A stretch of 64,000 bases of DNA. Origin: Gordionus sp. m RMFG-2023 (taxonomy: Eukaryota; Nematomorpha; Gordioida; Chordodea; Parachordodidae). Positions 47,369-58,858 of the stretch are shown in pieces. Made by a program: the position numbers and the translations under genes. The stretch spans positions 38,045,366-38,109,365 of the forward strand of contig NC_088777.1 in the NCBI RefSeq assembly GCF_954871325.1. The letters run 5' to 3'. The notes beneath the pieces are model-generated. The model was not told where the DNA came from. It did no database searches and saw nothing but the letters and a program-made list of their open reading frames with translations. Every line of letters starts with the position of its first letter. Position 1 is the stretch's first letter.

Positions 47369-50300
47369 CTCTCCTCTTTTTCCTTTTTCTTAAATTGCTA
47401 ATGAACTTTATAAAAAAAATTTTAAAAAATTCGATTAGGTAAACTCATAACTCAAATCTGTTTTTATATAATAAATAATAGATTAATTCAGGTTCGCCAC
47501 TAATGATAATAACATGAAAATTAATCTTACTAAAATTTTAATCATGATAATATAAGTATAGTATATACATCAAATTTTTTTGAAATCAACAGATATTTTT
47601 TTAAGAGATTGAACTGAACACATAAAAGGGAGGTTTTTATTTAAAAAAAATAAATTTGTAGAAAATGGATATTATTGTATAACAAGGATCATTCTGATTT
47701 TACAATGAATTCTTACTTGTTTAAAATATGAGAATGTGTTAAAAATTTTTGTAATATTCTCACTCACATTCTTATTTGTTTTTCACAATTGCTATATATT
47801 TAACACTACCAATAATCATTCCTCGTTAAATCCCTCCTTTTTCTCTTCCAGCCCCTTCCATTATTAATTTTCCTTTCTACGATCAAAGCCTTCATATTAC
47901 GTATTAAGACCATTGTAATAGGCTTTTTCCCCAACTATTATTTAACTTTATGTCCCTAGACCTCAACATTTTATCGTAATTTTGTTAATATGATTATTTT
48001 TCAATTAATCCAAAATATATCATTCATATTTTCATCCCTATTTATTCTCGATGCATATTTTCTTTGGGGGAGGGGGGGGGGGGTAACCTGAAAATTAATC
48101 TTATAACTTCGGATTTCTGCTCAAGAGGCATATTTTATCTGTAAAGACAGTTTTAGTTTTATATTAACAACCTCTATCCCCTTTAATCTCCGACAAACAT
48201 ACCACCCCTCTGCTCCAGAGACCCTTGGATATTTACAAGTTTATACCCAATCGAAATTTTACTGTTCCCCAACTGTTAAACCTCTTCTCATTAATTTTCC
48301 TCGCAAATATGTAAGAATAAAATTTACTCTAACAACTCTAGAAATTTTACTATTTCACTCAAGAATAATCATCAAATAATTAGCATTTTTTCCAGAAAAC
48401 TCGTCTTCTATGAAACATCGCAAGATAGATATTAATTCAAGTAAATCTTATTTATCAACATTATTGTGTAAAAATAACAGGCATGACATAATCTCACGAT
48501 CAATCAATTAAGGATTATACTGACAACTTAAATTACCAAAAAAAACAATTAAGTGTTATACTAATGATAAGCTTTTCATAAATTCAACAATGTATGTAAT
48601 TAAATAAAAAAAAGTTTCAAGGTTTTCGATTCAAGCTTGGGATATTTCATAAATTCTGGGTTTAAAAATGTTTAAATTTGACTTCGAAATTATATTTTAT
48701 AACTGGTATACTCTAGAACCGACTCAATTTTAAAATTAGATTTTTTAAATCATTAACGGGATTTATTTTAAAAAGCCCCATAAACCCAGTTTATGTTTCG
48801 ATCTGGATATAATTCTCAAAGTTTTTTTTATTATAGGGTTTTCAGTTTGGTCGCGCGAATAATTATCTTATCTTTCATATCTTCTAAGCGAAAAATGCGT
48901 TCCTATAACAATTACATATTATAAAAGTATTATATTATTTTTATTATTGGTTTTTCTTTCTATTTTTATAAAAGGATTATATATTTTTTTTATCTATCCA
49001 AAAACCAAAAATAAAATTTAATTAAAATTTATATATAATTTATTATACATATTTGATTTTTTTTTAAATATTCTTTTATATGAAATATAAAATTCTTTCA
49101 AAATCACGAATATTAATTAATGGAAATATATAGATTCTACATGACTATCTTTCTTTTTTACAAATTTTTCTAATCAGAGATTCACTAATTATATTCTTTA
49201 AAACTATTTCAGTGAATATTTTTTTTTATATAGAAACATCTTTTGTACTTAGAGTGTAGATCATATTTCTTATATTAGATTTACTTTTAGTGATGACCTT
49301 TAAAATTATATCTTTAAAATCTATTATCAATATCATCTAATCTAAAAGAGACTTAAGAAATAAAAACAAGGATTTAGTATTTTATACAAATATATTTGAT
49401 TTAAAAACGAAATTTTAAATACGAATATAGATAAAAGTTTAAGAAAAGTGGTAATATTTTCTCATTATGATAAATAAAGAAGAAAAAAGTTAACAAAGGT
49501 TTTACGCAATCTACAATGACTCTTCAATTCGTTTGTCGAAAAACAATTGCTTTGAAAAGCAATCGTATAAAATATTTATAATCTTTTCAATTAAGGGATA
49601 AAAACTTAAAATATAGCTAAAACTTAAGAAATTTCTAATATCTTTAAAGTATTTTGTCTAAATAATGAACAATCTCCTTCAACTCTTTAATAACAAAGTG
49701 ATTTTATTTATCTAAGTAATAAATCAGAGGTAATTAAATCAAACTCCCATTTTATAAATATTTATCTCCATACATTCAAAATATTAAGCTTTGATATTTA
49801 ACAAGCTTATTAAATGAACATTAAACTAAATTACTATACAAATAAAAAAATTCAGAATGAGTGGTAAATAAAATTTTATAAGAGTTTCTGTATATGGTCA
49901 AACATGAATCAAGATCATATATTTTGCTATAACAGTTGAAAGAATACAAAAATCAAAAAAATTATTATAAATATTTTTAAAAATTAATTTTCAAACAATA
50001 TTTTTTTTTTAACCATGCAAGTTGTTTAAAGTCGATCCATATTTAATTAGGCACGATAACTATATTATCACTTATGAGAAAATGGGACAGAAACCTTTGT
50101 GTTCTTGCGTCCAAGCCCCCCTCACCCCTCCCATATGATTTGGATTCATAATCACTCGTTCCAGTGATCATTTTATTTCCAATGGAACATTTGAAACTAA
50201 TTCATATTTATATAAGCCGTGAAATTTGGAACAAAATTGTTATTCCAGAAAAAAGCATCAATTGTGATGTTGACATTAATTTTTTTTATTATTTCAATCA

Positions 50301-51263
50301 AACCAAAATTTCTATTTAATTGTTTCTTTTTCAAAACATCTTAACTCATTCTCAGGTGTTTTGATTGGAATTTGATTGTTTAAAAAAAATACAAAAAAAT
50401 AATGGGTATTTTTTTTACAAATAAGTTGTTAATTTGATTAATCAAAAATCGATATCAATACGTGTTAAATTGATCATTAATAAAAATTTATATAATGAAT
50501 TAAATCATAATAATGCATTGTCAAAAAATGTATAATTATAATATGAACGAGGGATTAGCCCATATAATATATATAATACAACTTGAACCCACTATTCAGA
50601 AATATATTTAAAAAAAATTATTTTGTTTAACATTGCTTGATTCTAGATGAAGAAACCCAACCCAATAATAATTAACAAAGGATATTCTAAAACATGTAGA
50701 GTAGAACTCATTTGTTTTTATAAAAACAAAATTTTTTAACAGCAGTGATCATGATTAGCATCGAAAATCGATAATTCTGGTCTCTTAACTACCATGTTGA
50801 CCATATTCTTCATCATGATCATTGGTAATGTGTTATTTTTGGCATCATAAATCTTAAATCTCGCAAAGAATAAAATATTTTATAGCAAATATGTTAAAAA
50901 AATAAAATATTTTAAGAAAAAAAATGAAAGTTAATATGGAAAAGTCCCCCTAAGTATTTTGTGCTTGACATCCTTTACTTCAGATAATAAATTTAAAGGG
51001 GTTGCTAAAAACACATGATTTTTTTCTAATAAGAAAAGAAAAACCTGTAGAAATAGGTCAAACTAACTGTGGGGAAAAAATGGTAAAAATGAATGAAAAA
51101 AATATAGAGAAAAACAAAAAACCGTACAAAAATTTTTTCATGAATATAATACTTTTGAAAATTAATAGCCTAGATATTTAAAAATAAAATTACTTGGGGT
51201 AATATTTAAAAGGTAAAGAATTATAGTATTTTTTTTAAAAATGTCTTTTTAAATTTTTTGAAA
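47369..51263. other. AT-rich stretch, no gene recognised
   Basis: A G-run lies at about 48066-48082. A pyrimidine-rich part (47815-47880, 48165-48300) shows no frame with similarity. 50786-50851 encodes a short LTTMLTIFFIMIIGNVLFLA frame that was considered and rejected as a GPCR exon. Confidence 0.4.
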
Positions 51264-51271
51264 CTTGAAGG

Positions 51272-51488
51272 TAGTGTTATTAAACCGCTCGAGCCGATTT
51301 TTAAAAACGGCTAACTCAATATTTTAGCCAGAAAAATATTGCCTAAGCCTAGAAATTTTGTTAATAGATTTCCAAAAGTTTGTTATACTTATGAGCAAAA
51401 TCGTATATCTTGCGTAATATCTCTCTGGATAAAATAATGAGTAAGCCGTTTTTAAAATAGACTCAAATAGAGCCTTTTAACAACACTA
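51272..51488. mobile_element. Palindromic MITE, family A, complete
   Basis: 217 bp starting TAGTGTTATTAAACCGCTCG and ending TTTTAACAACACTA. Flanks CTTGAAGG (51264-51271) and CTTCAAGT (51489-51496) match at six of eight positions, an aged target duplication. The arms are near-perfect inverses over about 95 bp (GGCTAACTCAATATTTTAGC etc.), so a transcript would form one long hairpin. Confidence 0.85.
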
Positions 51489-52309
51489 CTTCAAGTGTTA
51501 AATGTTTATCAATAAATGTGGTGGATGTGCTATATTTAGTTACTAAAATTTACTTTTGTTCAAAATATTAAAAGTATTTAATTTTTTTTAGATATAAATG
51601 CAATTTTAGATAAAAAAAAATATAATTTTAGATAAAAATGTACTTTATTAGAAAAAAAAATTGTTATATATCCTGAAAAATATTTTATGAAAATCTGAGA
51701 TAAAGTGAAAATTTTTAAATTTGATAAAAAACTTGAGAAAAGTGCAAAGTATAAGAACCTGAAAGATGCCCAAATACGGTTGGATATCATCAAAGTATGG
51801 CCAAATCGAGTCTCGTGTTAAAAGTATATTAATTTATCTTATAATATTTAAAATATCATTATTTTAGAAGTTTTTGCAATGAACGCACATATGCTTCCGT
51901 CATAGTCTCTTATAAATTCTGACGCGGATAATATAAAAAAAAATATAAATTGCTTGTTGTGAGTTCCCTAAGAGGACTATTCTTGTTATATTTATATTTT
52001 ATTTATCAAAAATAGATCGTTTTATGAAAGTATAAAATATTGATTTATAAATAATTCATCCATATTATCACTTTAGACTAGAAAGTAGAAACTAAATATT
52101 TTTAAAAAATTTAATTTAAAATATTTAATCACAAATTATTTTACAATATTCATTTAAGCCCCACCCTATATATTTTAATAAATATATTCAAATAGTTATT
52201 ATTTTATGTTATAATAAATTAATTTAAGATTTTTTTTTTATTAATTTTAAAATTTTGTTTAAATATCTGATTCTGTATGTGCGCCTTTTTTATATATTTA
52301 ATATTATAT
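51489..52309. other. AT-rich stretch, no gene recognised
   Basis: The minus-strand open frame 51793-51578 is Phe/Lys/Ser-rich low complexity. Nothing else was seen. Confidence 0.4.
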
Positions 52310-52573
52310 CAGTAACTAGTTACTTATAACTACTTATTTTAAGCAAATTAGTGCAAATATGTGATATTGTGGGTGTAAATATATTATATTCTCGGGTTTT
52401 ATTTATTTATATTTAATAAAAAAATGATGCGTATTTAAATGATTTATAATGTAACTAGTTACTTTTGAAATATAACTGTAACTATAACTATTTATCTTAT
52501 TAATAATGTAACTGGTAACTTTAACTAGTAACTGTAACTAGTTAATTATCATAAGTAAATTTTAACAACTCTG
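52310..52573. mobile_element. hAT-type terminal region with GTAACTAGTTAC subterminal repeats
   Basis: Multiple copies of (G)TAACTAGTTAC and AACTGTAACTA within 260 bp, ending TTTAACAACTCTG, whose complement CAGAGTTGTTAAA is a hAT-like end identical in its first 12 bases to the element at 2731 and to the start at 29066. The left end was not found. Clustered short subterminal repeats are the usual transposase-binding sites of hAT elements. Confidence 0.6.
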
Positions 52574-53163
52574 CAGATTGAATAAATATTTTAACGTCTT
52601 AGCAAAATTTTAAATTTGGGGCTCAAATAATTTAGGTACTTATAAAAGATTTTTAATTTCAATCAAGGAGCTCTAATCTTTTATCACTGATAGTGATTCA
52701 TAATTTACCACTCAATCACAACGATTTACTGAACAATCACGATTCAAGATCATTCACGATTCACTTCTTTAATAAGGATTACTTACATGAAACACTCTAC
52801 TAATCTTTTCAAGTGTATGTATAGGTTATAAAATATTTTATTTTTTGAAAGGTTTGACGTACCCACACATTATAGAATTTGATAGAGAGCAAAAAATTTA
52901 AAATTTTTAATCAGGTTCAGGGAAAATTTATATAGTATATTTGGATTAGACCTTAAAATCATATTCTTTAGTACATGGTAAATTTTTACCATTTAATAAT
53001 ATGATTTTAAAAGTAAAGTTATAACTTTCATAATACAACAGTAACCATTTGGTATTTTTTTTATCATAAGTAGCTAGGGTAATTAAATATAACGTTGTTC
53101 ATTCTTCTTATAGCAAGGTAAACAAAAACATAATTTTATTAAAAATCAATATGATCCATTTTT
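52574..53163. other. AT-rich stretch, no gene recognised
   Basis: 52700-52770 contains CACGATTCA-type phrases in short tandem (ATCACGATTCAAGATCATTCACGATTCAC). No gene seen. Confidence 0.4.
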
Positions 53164-53245
53164 AAAAAAAACCATTGCCTTCCTGGAATCGAACCCAGAT
53201 TTATGTGGTGATATCTGTCACCGATTAGGCCACAGATGGTAATTG
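53164..53245 (-). ncRNA. tRNA-like Pol III unit (degenerate tRNA or tRNA-SINE head)
   Basis: On the minus strand a box A-like TGGCCTAATCGG (53232-53221) is followed by a perfect box B GGTTCGATTCC (53195-53185), then ATGG and eight Ts (53171-53164), a Pol III terminator. ACCAT near the 5' end can pair with ATGGT at the 3' end as a short acceptor stem. Spacing between the boxes is a few bases short of a standard tRNA, the T stem has a mismatch and no clean anticodon arm forms, so it is more likely a tRNA pseudogene or a tRNA-derived SINE head than a working tRNA. Confidence 0.4.
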
Positions 53246-55174
53246 AAACAGCAATTTTTTCGAACGTAAGGATAATTTAAGACGTCACCTAATATTTTAA
53301 TAAAAACACGTTAAAATCAACAAACGCTATACATCATTTTATTACCTAAGTAAATGAACATTACAAGATATTTTAAAGTATGACCCCCACTCCTCCTACC
53401 CAAGAATAAAAATAAAAATCTATACTATTATAATTTGATATAATCGAAAATTTTGATTATAGTTTTATTTAGCTTCTCCTTCAAAAATAAAATTAATATT
53501 CCTTTCCATTCCAATCATATTTTCACTTTCACTTCTTCAAATTCTTTGAGGATTAATGATGATAGATTATATTTGAAATAAATTTTTTTACTTCACTAAA
53601 TGAAAGTATTACGTAAATAAACAATTTATTATCTGTTTCTATAGGTGAAAGAGAAACAGATTATATGTGGTTATGTTAGTTGCAAAGCAATCCATTTTAA
53701 ACATAATCAAATCGATTTATATTTTGAAAAAACTACCATTTTCTAAACTTTTATAAATTATTTTGTTATTTATTCATTTAATAATGACAGATTTCACTGA
53801 TCTTATCTTATACTACTTTTCCTGTTGCGAGACTAGGAAATAGTTTTATTTATTTTAATCATTAAATTATTCTATCCAAAAATCCCAGTTCGAAGTTAAA
53901 TGGAAAAATATTGAAAAATAGGATTTAGTATTAATTAAAAAAAAAATGAAGAAAGATTAATAGATTTTTAGAAAAGAGGTGAACTGGAGTCCTGCAAATG
54001 CGATATCTTTTCTTTCCTAAATTTTATCAATTTTAGATCAAGCCCACCCTGGCTAAGACCGATAAATTCTAATTGAAAAATATATATTAAATGAAAAGAA
54101 ATATACAATAAAAAAATAACGAGATTATATTTAGTATTTTATTTTAATATTTTAAGAATTTTGTTAAAATATATTTCAGGCTCTCGGTCCTTTTTAAAAT
54201 GGAAATTAAGATCGAGCACGATTTCTATTTTATTTAAACTGAGAAACTTTAGGCAGACTTGCAGAGCTCTGAATGCTATGAGTATTTAAGGATTTACGAA
54301 GAACTCTAATTAATGTATCGCCTTTTTAGTCACATAATATCTTTTTTCAAACACATAATTCTTGGTTTCAACTTAGTTAGCTTGGTTGAGCTCACTTTGT
54401 TTTTTAAAAAAGTCACAATGTGTTTGATAAAGTACATTATACTATGTTACTAAAAAAAATTATATAATAAAAACGTTAAAAAAAATAAAATTTTAATTTA
54501 AAAAAATATATCAATCGTTAAAACAAGCATGTGTACAAATTTGATTTTTTTAAAAAAAAATTAATAATTTATCTCTTAGTATAAATCTTTCACTAAAATT
54601 TTATATATTCTGTCAAGAATGTTTATTTTGTTGTTAAACATTAGAAACATAACATTTATATGTATTTTTTTTATATCTTATTAATAATTAATATTTTTAT
54701 AAAGTCGTTTTTCAATTATTTTATAAAATTTAAAAAAGATGTAGTTGAGCTAAAAAAAATTTTAAAAAATTCTAACAAGAAATGTCAGAAGGGTTATTTT
54801 TTATAGAAAGGTAGGAAGGAAAGAAATGGGTATGGGGGCTCATAGTTTCTTAAATAAAGGAAATTGGTTCAGATTGTATAGTAAATATAATAGACTTATT
54901 CCTGCTATTTAAAAAATCAATTAATATAAAGAAATTTTTTACAATTAAAATGATTTTAATCTTTTTTAAGTCATAATATATCACAATCACAATATTTGTA
55001 ATTACAGTATAATAATAAAATATGAATATACAATTTTTTTTAATTAAAATTAATTTTAATTTTTAAATTTGTTTTTATTACAATAAGAATAAAATAAAAA
55101 TATTGATTTTAATAAATTCTATATTCATATTATATATCGAATATAATAAGCACTGCTGCTATAAAAGAAGGTAA
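53246..55174. other. AT-rich stretch, no gene recognised
   Basis: No coding similarity, RNA or repeat pair was recognised. 54000-54250 is slightly richer in GC but featureless. Confidence 0.4.
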
Positions 55175-55182
55175 GTAGTAAC

Positions 55183-55400
55183 TAGTGTTGTTAAACGGCT
55201 CGTTTTGAGCTGATTTTTAAAAACGGACAACTCAATTCATTCAGAGAAATATTACTCAAGCCTGAAGATTTTGCTCATAGAAAGAACAAAGGTCTATACA
55301 TATATTATCGAAATCTCGAGGCTTGCAAAATTTTTCTGGCCAAAATATTGACTTAGCCGTTTTTAAAAATCGGCACAAAACGAACCATTTAACAACACTA
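55183..55400. mobile_element. Palindromic MITE, family A, perfect 8-bp duplication
   Basis: 218 bp starting TAGTGTTGTTAAACGGCTCG and ending CGAACCATTTAACAACACTA. GTAGTAAC lies directly on both sides (55175-55182, 55401-55408). Ends fit (C/T)A(A/G)NG and the duplication is 8 bp, so a hAT transposase moved it. The arms are inverse over nearly the whole length. This is the clearest copy of the family and sits only 265 bp from the 8.3-kb inverted-array structure. Confidence 0.93.
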
Positions 55401-55804
55401 GTAGTAACACATTCTGCATATAGAATATTAATTTAGAGTGTCCGCTTTAAAGAATTTACAAAAAATAAAAGGAGAATAACATGCCTTCGCCAAGAAAAAA
55501 AGTATATTATAGAACAATAATAACGTTTTTTCACGGCATATTTTCAATCTCTTATATAAGAAAAGGTTTATCACATTTTTTGTCATATTTGGGAAAAAGT
55601 GTAACAATACCCATAATTGGAATAGAACTACGACTAAATACAATAACTATACATTTTCACTGCAATAGTGTTTTAAATGGTTGGTTTTTTTTCGACCCCG
55701 AACCCTAGCCGAAGTCATATAAATCTGCCTAACCCCTAACCAGGGTCGAAAAATCGACCAAGACCCAAGTCAACAAAATATATAGAAAATTAAATTAGTA
55801 GGTT

Positions 55805-56745
55805 TTTGTTTTAATGGGATTTAGAGTTTTTGATATTAGAAGATGCTCTAAAATCTTTGGATATAGTAATAAATTGGCACGGTCCTTATATTTTGCTCCA
55901 CGAGAAAAAAAAATTATGAAAATTTTTAAAAATTTGTCTTAAGTCTAGTTAAAAGTTTTTTATACTAAAATGTTTTTCTAAAACCTTTGGGTTTAGTAAT
56001 AAATTGATATTGCCATTATATTATACACCAGGAGGAAAAAGAAATTATGAAAATTTAAAAAAAAATTTGTTTTAAGCCTAGATTTTTATACTAGAAAGAT
56101 GTTCTAAAATCTTTGGGTCTAGTAATAAATTAACACTGCCATTACACCAAGAGGAAAAAGAAATTATGAAAATTTAAAAAAATATGTTTTAATCCAGTTT
56201 TTGATACTAGGATGTTCTAAAACCTTTGGGTATATAAATTGATATTGCCCTTATATTTTAATCCACTAGGAAAAAAAATTATGAAAATTTTTTAAAAATT
56301 GTTTTAAGTCTAGTCTTTTGATATAAAAGAGTTGTACTAAAATCTTAGGATTTAGTAATAATAAATTGACACTGCCATTATATTTTATTCCACGAGGAAA
56401 AAAATATTCTGAAAATTTTTTGGAACTTTGTTTTAAGCCTAGTTAAAAGTTTTTAATATTAGAAGGATGTTCTAAAACCTTTGGATCTTGTAATAAATTA
56501 ACACTGCCGTTTTTACACAATTAAAATGATATTATGAAATATTAAAAAAAAATTGTTTAAGCCTAGTTAAAAGTTTTTGATAAGAAAGATATTCTAAAAC
56601 CTTTGAGTTTAGTAATTAATTAATAATACCATTATATTTTACACCACGAGGAAAAGTAAATTATGAAAATTTTTTAGAAATTTGTTTTAACTTCGTTAAA
56701 GGTCTTTGATACTAGGAAGATGTTCTAGAACATTTGGGTCTAGTT
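55805..56745 (+). repeat. Left tandem array, ~125-bp units, about 8 copies
   Basis: Unit landmarks are CTAAAACCTTTGGGTTTAGT, AATAAATTGACACTGCCATT, ATATTTTACTCCACGAGGAA, AAATTATGAAAATTTT and TGTTTTAAGCCTAGTTAAAA. Unit starts (CTTTGG-type) fall near 55855, 55985, 56112, 56224, 56342, 56478, 56602 and 56732. Copies differ by small indels and substitutions. The same unit in inverse orientation forms 62700-63770. Confidence 0.9.
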
Positions 56746-57153
56746 GCACGAAGAAATATATATTTATATAATAATATAAAAAATATTCCTCGGCAACTAT
56801 CACCGATTTGAATTAATTCTATATGGCAATAGATCAAAAAATAATTTCACACATTTATTTATAATATCATAATTTGTCATTTTTATATGAATTATTTATG
56901 CAACTGATATATATTGTATCAATAAGGCATAGCCCATGAAAATAATGGAATAATAATATAAATTATCCTATAGAAAACATAATAAATTAATTAATCTACC
57001 CCCAGATTAAAGGTATAAATTAAGGCAAGTGTTACGGCTATATCAATTATTTTTGAACATATGATGATTTTGATAAAAATAGAGCCGACATCCCTAGCAA
57101 GATTTGTTGGCCTTAGGTTGGATAATTAATTTCATATTATATGTTATATACTA

Positions 57154-57290
57154 TTGAGATCTGCAAATCCCGTCCATGCGCCTACCCGGGAAGAGCATGG
57201 GTCTATTTTTGAAAAATAATTTTGGTTCTGTCTGGATTGGGTCTATTTTTTAAAAAAGATTCAGGCTGGGCTTGAAAAATTATATACGAT
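57154..57290. mobile_element. Truncated GC-cluster element, family C
   Basis: Starts TTGAGATCTGCAAATCCCGT, like the 21464 copy (TAGAGATTTGCAAATCACGG), continues with CTACCCGGGAAGAGCATGGG and AATAATTTTGGTTCTGTCTG, and stops at GGCTGGGCTTGAAAAATTAT. The right end is missing. Confidence 0.6.
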
Positions 57291-58580
57291 GCAAATAACT
57301 AACACACTACTCAGCTTAATCACATATTTTTTAGCTTTATATCTTTTTATTAAATATTTTAACTTATGGATTTAATAAATAATTTTTATATAAATTTGAA
57401 ATAAAGTTTAACCAGTGATTTTATTTTTAAATTTTTTAATCTTGGCTTTTCTCTAAAAAAGGTCTCGTATGGGTTACCAGATCCTGCTTAGTGGAAAAGA
57501 GGATATATTTTTTTTATGTATTATAAATAAGAAATTAAAATGAATTTAAAATTAAATTGATGATTAAGCAGTCATTTAAAAATTGTATTAAATCTTGTAA
57601 ATGATAATTTTTTTGTTCCATAATTTTCACTTACAGATATTTTTCGTAATATATTTGGCCTTTTCTCTAAATAAATTTAAGAAATCTGGACAAAACCATT
57701 TAAAATGATATTGCATGCATATAATTGTTTTTATAGATTTAAATTCCACTATTCCCCACATTTATCCATTGACTATTGATTATAAAAAAAATTCTTTCTG
57801 CATTAGCAATAGCTGGAGTAGGAAAATTAAAGCTTATATAATTTGCAATTATTTTTTATCCATTTTATATTTGTTTCAAATATCGCCTTCACTTTTAACG
57901 GAAAAATATTACATTTTTCTTTCGGTCAAAAACAAATTTTATTTTAACATTTCAAAACTGATTTAATTTATGAAATATATACATCAAGGAATGGGCAAAC
58001 CACGGATATGCTTTTTAAAAATCATTTCTAGAATTTTCTGATAATTGGTGGATTGTTAATTGAAAGAAAGTACGATTTTAAGGCTTCATACATTTAAAGA
58101 AATGACATAGGGAAATAAAAAATGCATCGTATTTTTGAGCGATTGATTGTTTATAATCAATCAACAAATTCAGAAAAGTATATGATGGAGATATATAAAA
58201 TAAAAAAAATGTTAAAATTATTTTTAAGAGGACAAATTAAAATAAACGGACATCTTTTGGGAGATTTATCGTTATTTTTAAAAGATTGAACTTATTTCTC
58301 TAATGCTTTTAGATAATTTATTTTGGAGTATTCTGGAAAGTAAAAAAAAATAGGGAGTATAACAGTCTACCAAAACAAGATATCAAAATCTTTTCCTTAA
58401 CTTTCTTTTAAAAACTATTTTTATCGTATTTAATTTTATTTTTCTATATTTTTTTAAAAATTTTTAATCATTCCTATTCCTAAATGTTTATTTATTTTTA
58501 ATTAAAAAAAATCTAAAGATAAAAATAGCAAAAATAATTGCTCACAATATTACCGAAAATAGTAAAATGAAAAAATAAGA
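57291..58580. other. AT-rich interior of the 8.3-kb structure
   Basis: No gene is recognised. The 83-codon frame 57715-57966 (plus) has no similarity and strongly AT-driven composition. Confidence 0.4.
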
Positions 58581-58678
58581 GTGGGGTGCAGGGTTGCCAG
58601 ATATTCTTCACTTGAAAACGTGAGTTTTCTTTTATAATAATTAATGGGGGACTACCCCCCCCCCCAACCCCCCAATTT

Positions 58679-58717
58679 GCGGGCCTTCGGCCCGCTTTTG
58701 CCCGGCCTTGGGCCGGG
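58679..58717. other. Twin GC-rich hairpins
   Basis: GCGGGCC-TTC-GGCCCGC (58679-58695) and CCCGGCC-TTG-GGCCGGG (58701-58717) are perfect 7-bp stems with 3-base loops, five bases apart, in otherwise AT-rich DNA. They follow an 11-C run at 58655-58665 and lie in the left subterminal region of the hAT fossil. Confidence 0.9.
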
Positions 58718-58768
58718 GTAATTGATGTAGCATACTCATCTAATTTAATATGTTATATTTAATATAAT

Positions 58769-58858
58769 AAGGTTTTAAAGACAATAATAATTCTTTATTG
58801 ATTTACTAATAACAAGGTTTTAAAGACAATAAAAATTCTTTATTCATTTACTAATAAC
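58769..58858 (+). repeat. Two-copy 45-bp tandem repeat in the hAT
   Basis: AAGGTTTTAAAGACAATAAT (58769) and AAGGTTTTAAAGACAATAAA (58814) begin adjacent 45-bp copies, both ending ATTTACTAATAAC. They differ at two positions, so the duplication is relatively recent. Confidence 0.92.

Noticed and set aside
50786-50851. Short hydrophobic frame with FFIMIIGNVLFLA resembling GPCR TM1
   Set aside because: Only about 20 codons, ends at a stop, has no splice signals, and repeats TM1, which the 40145 exon already supplies.
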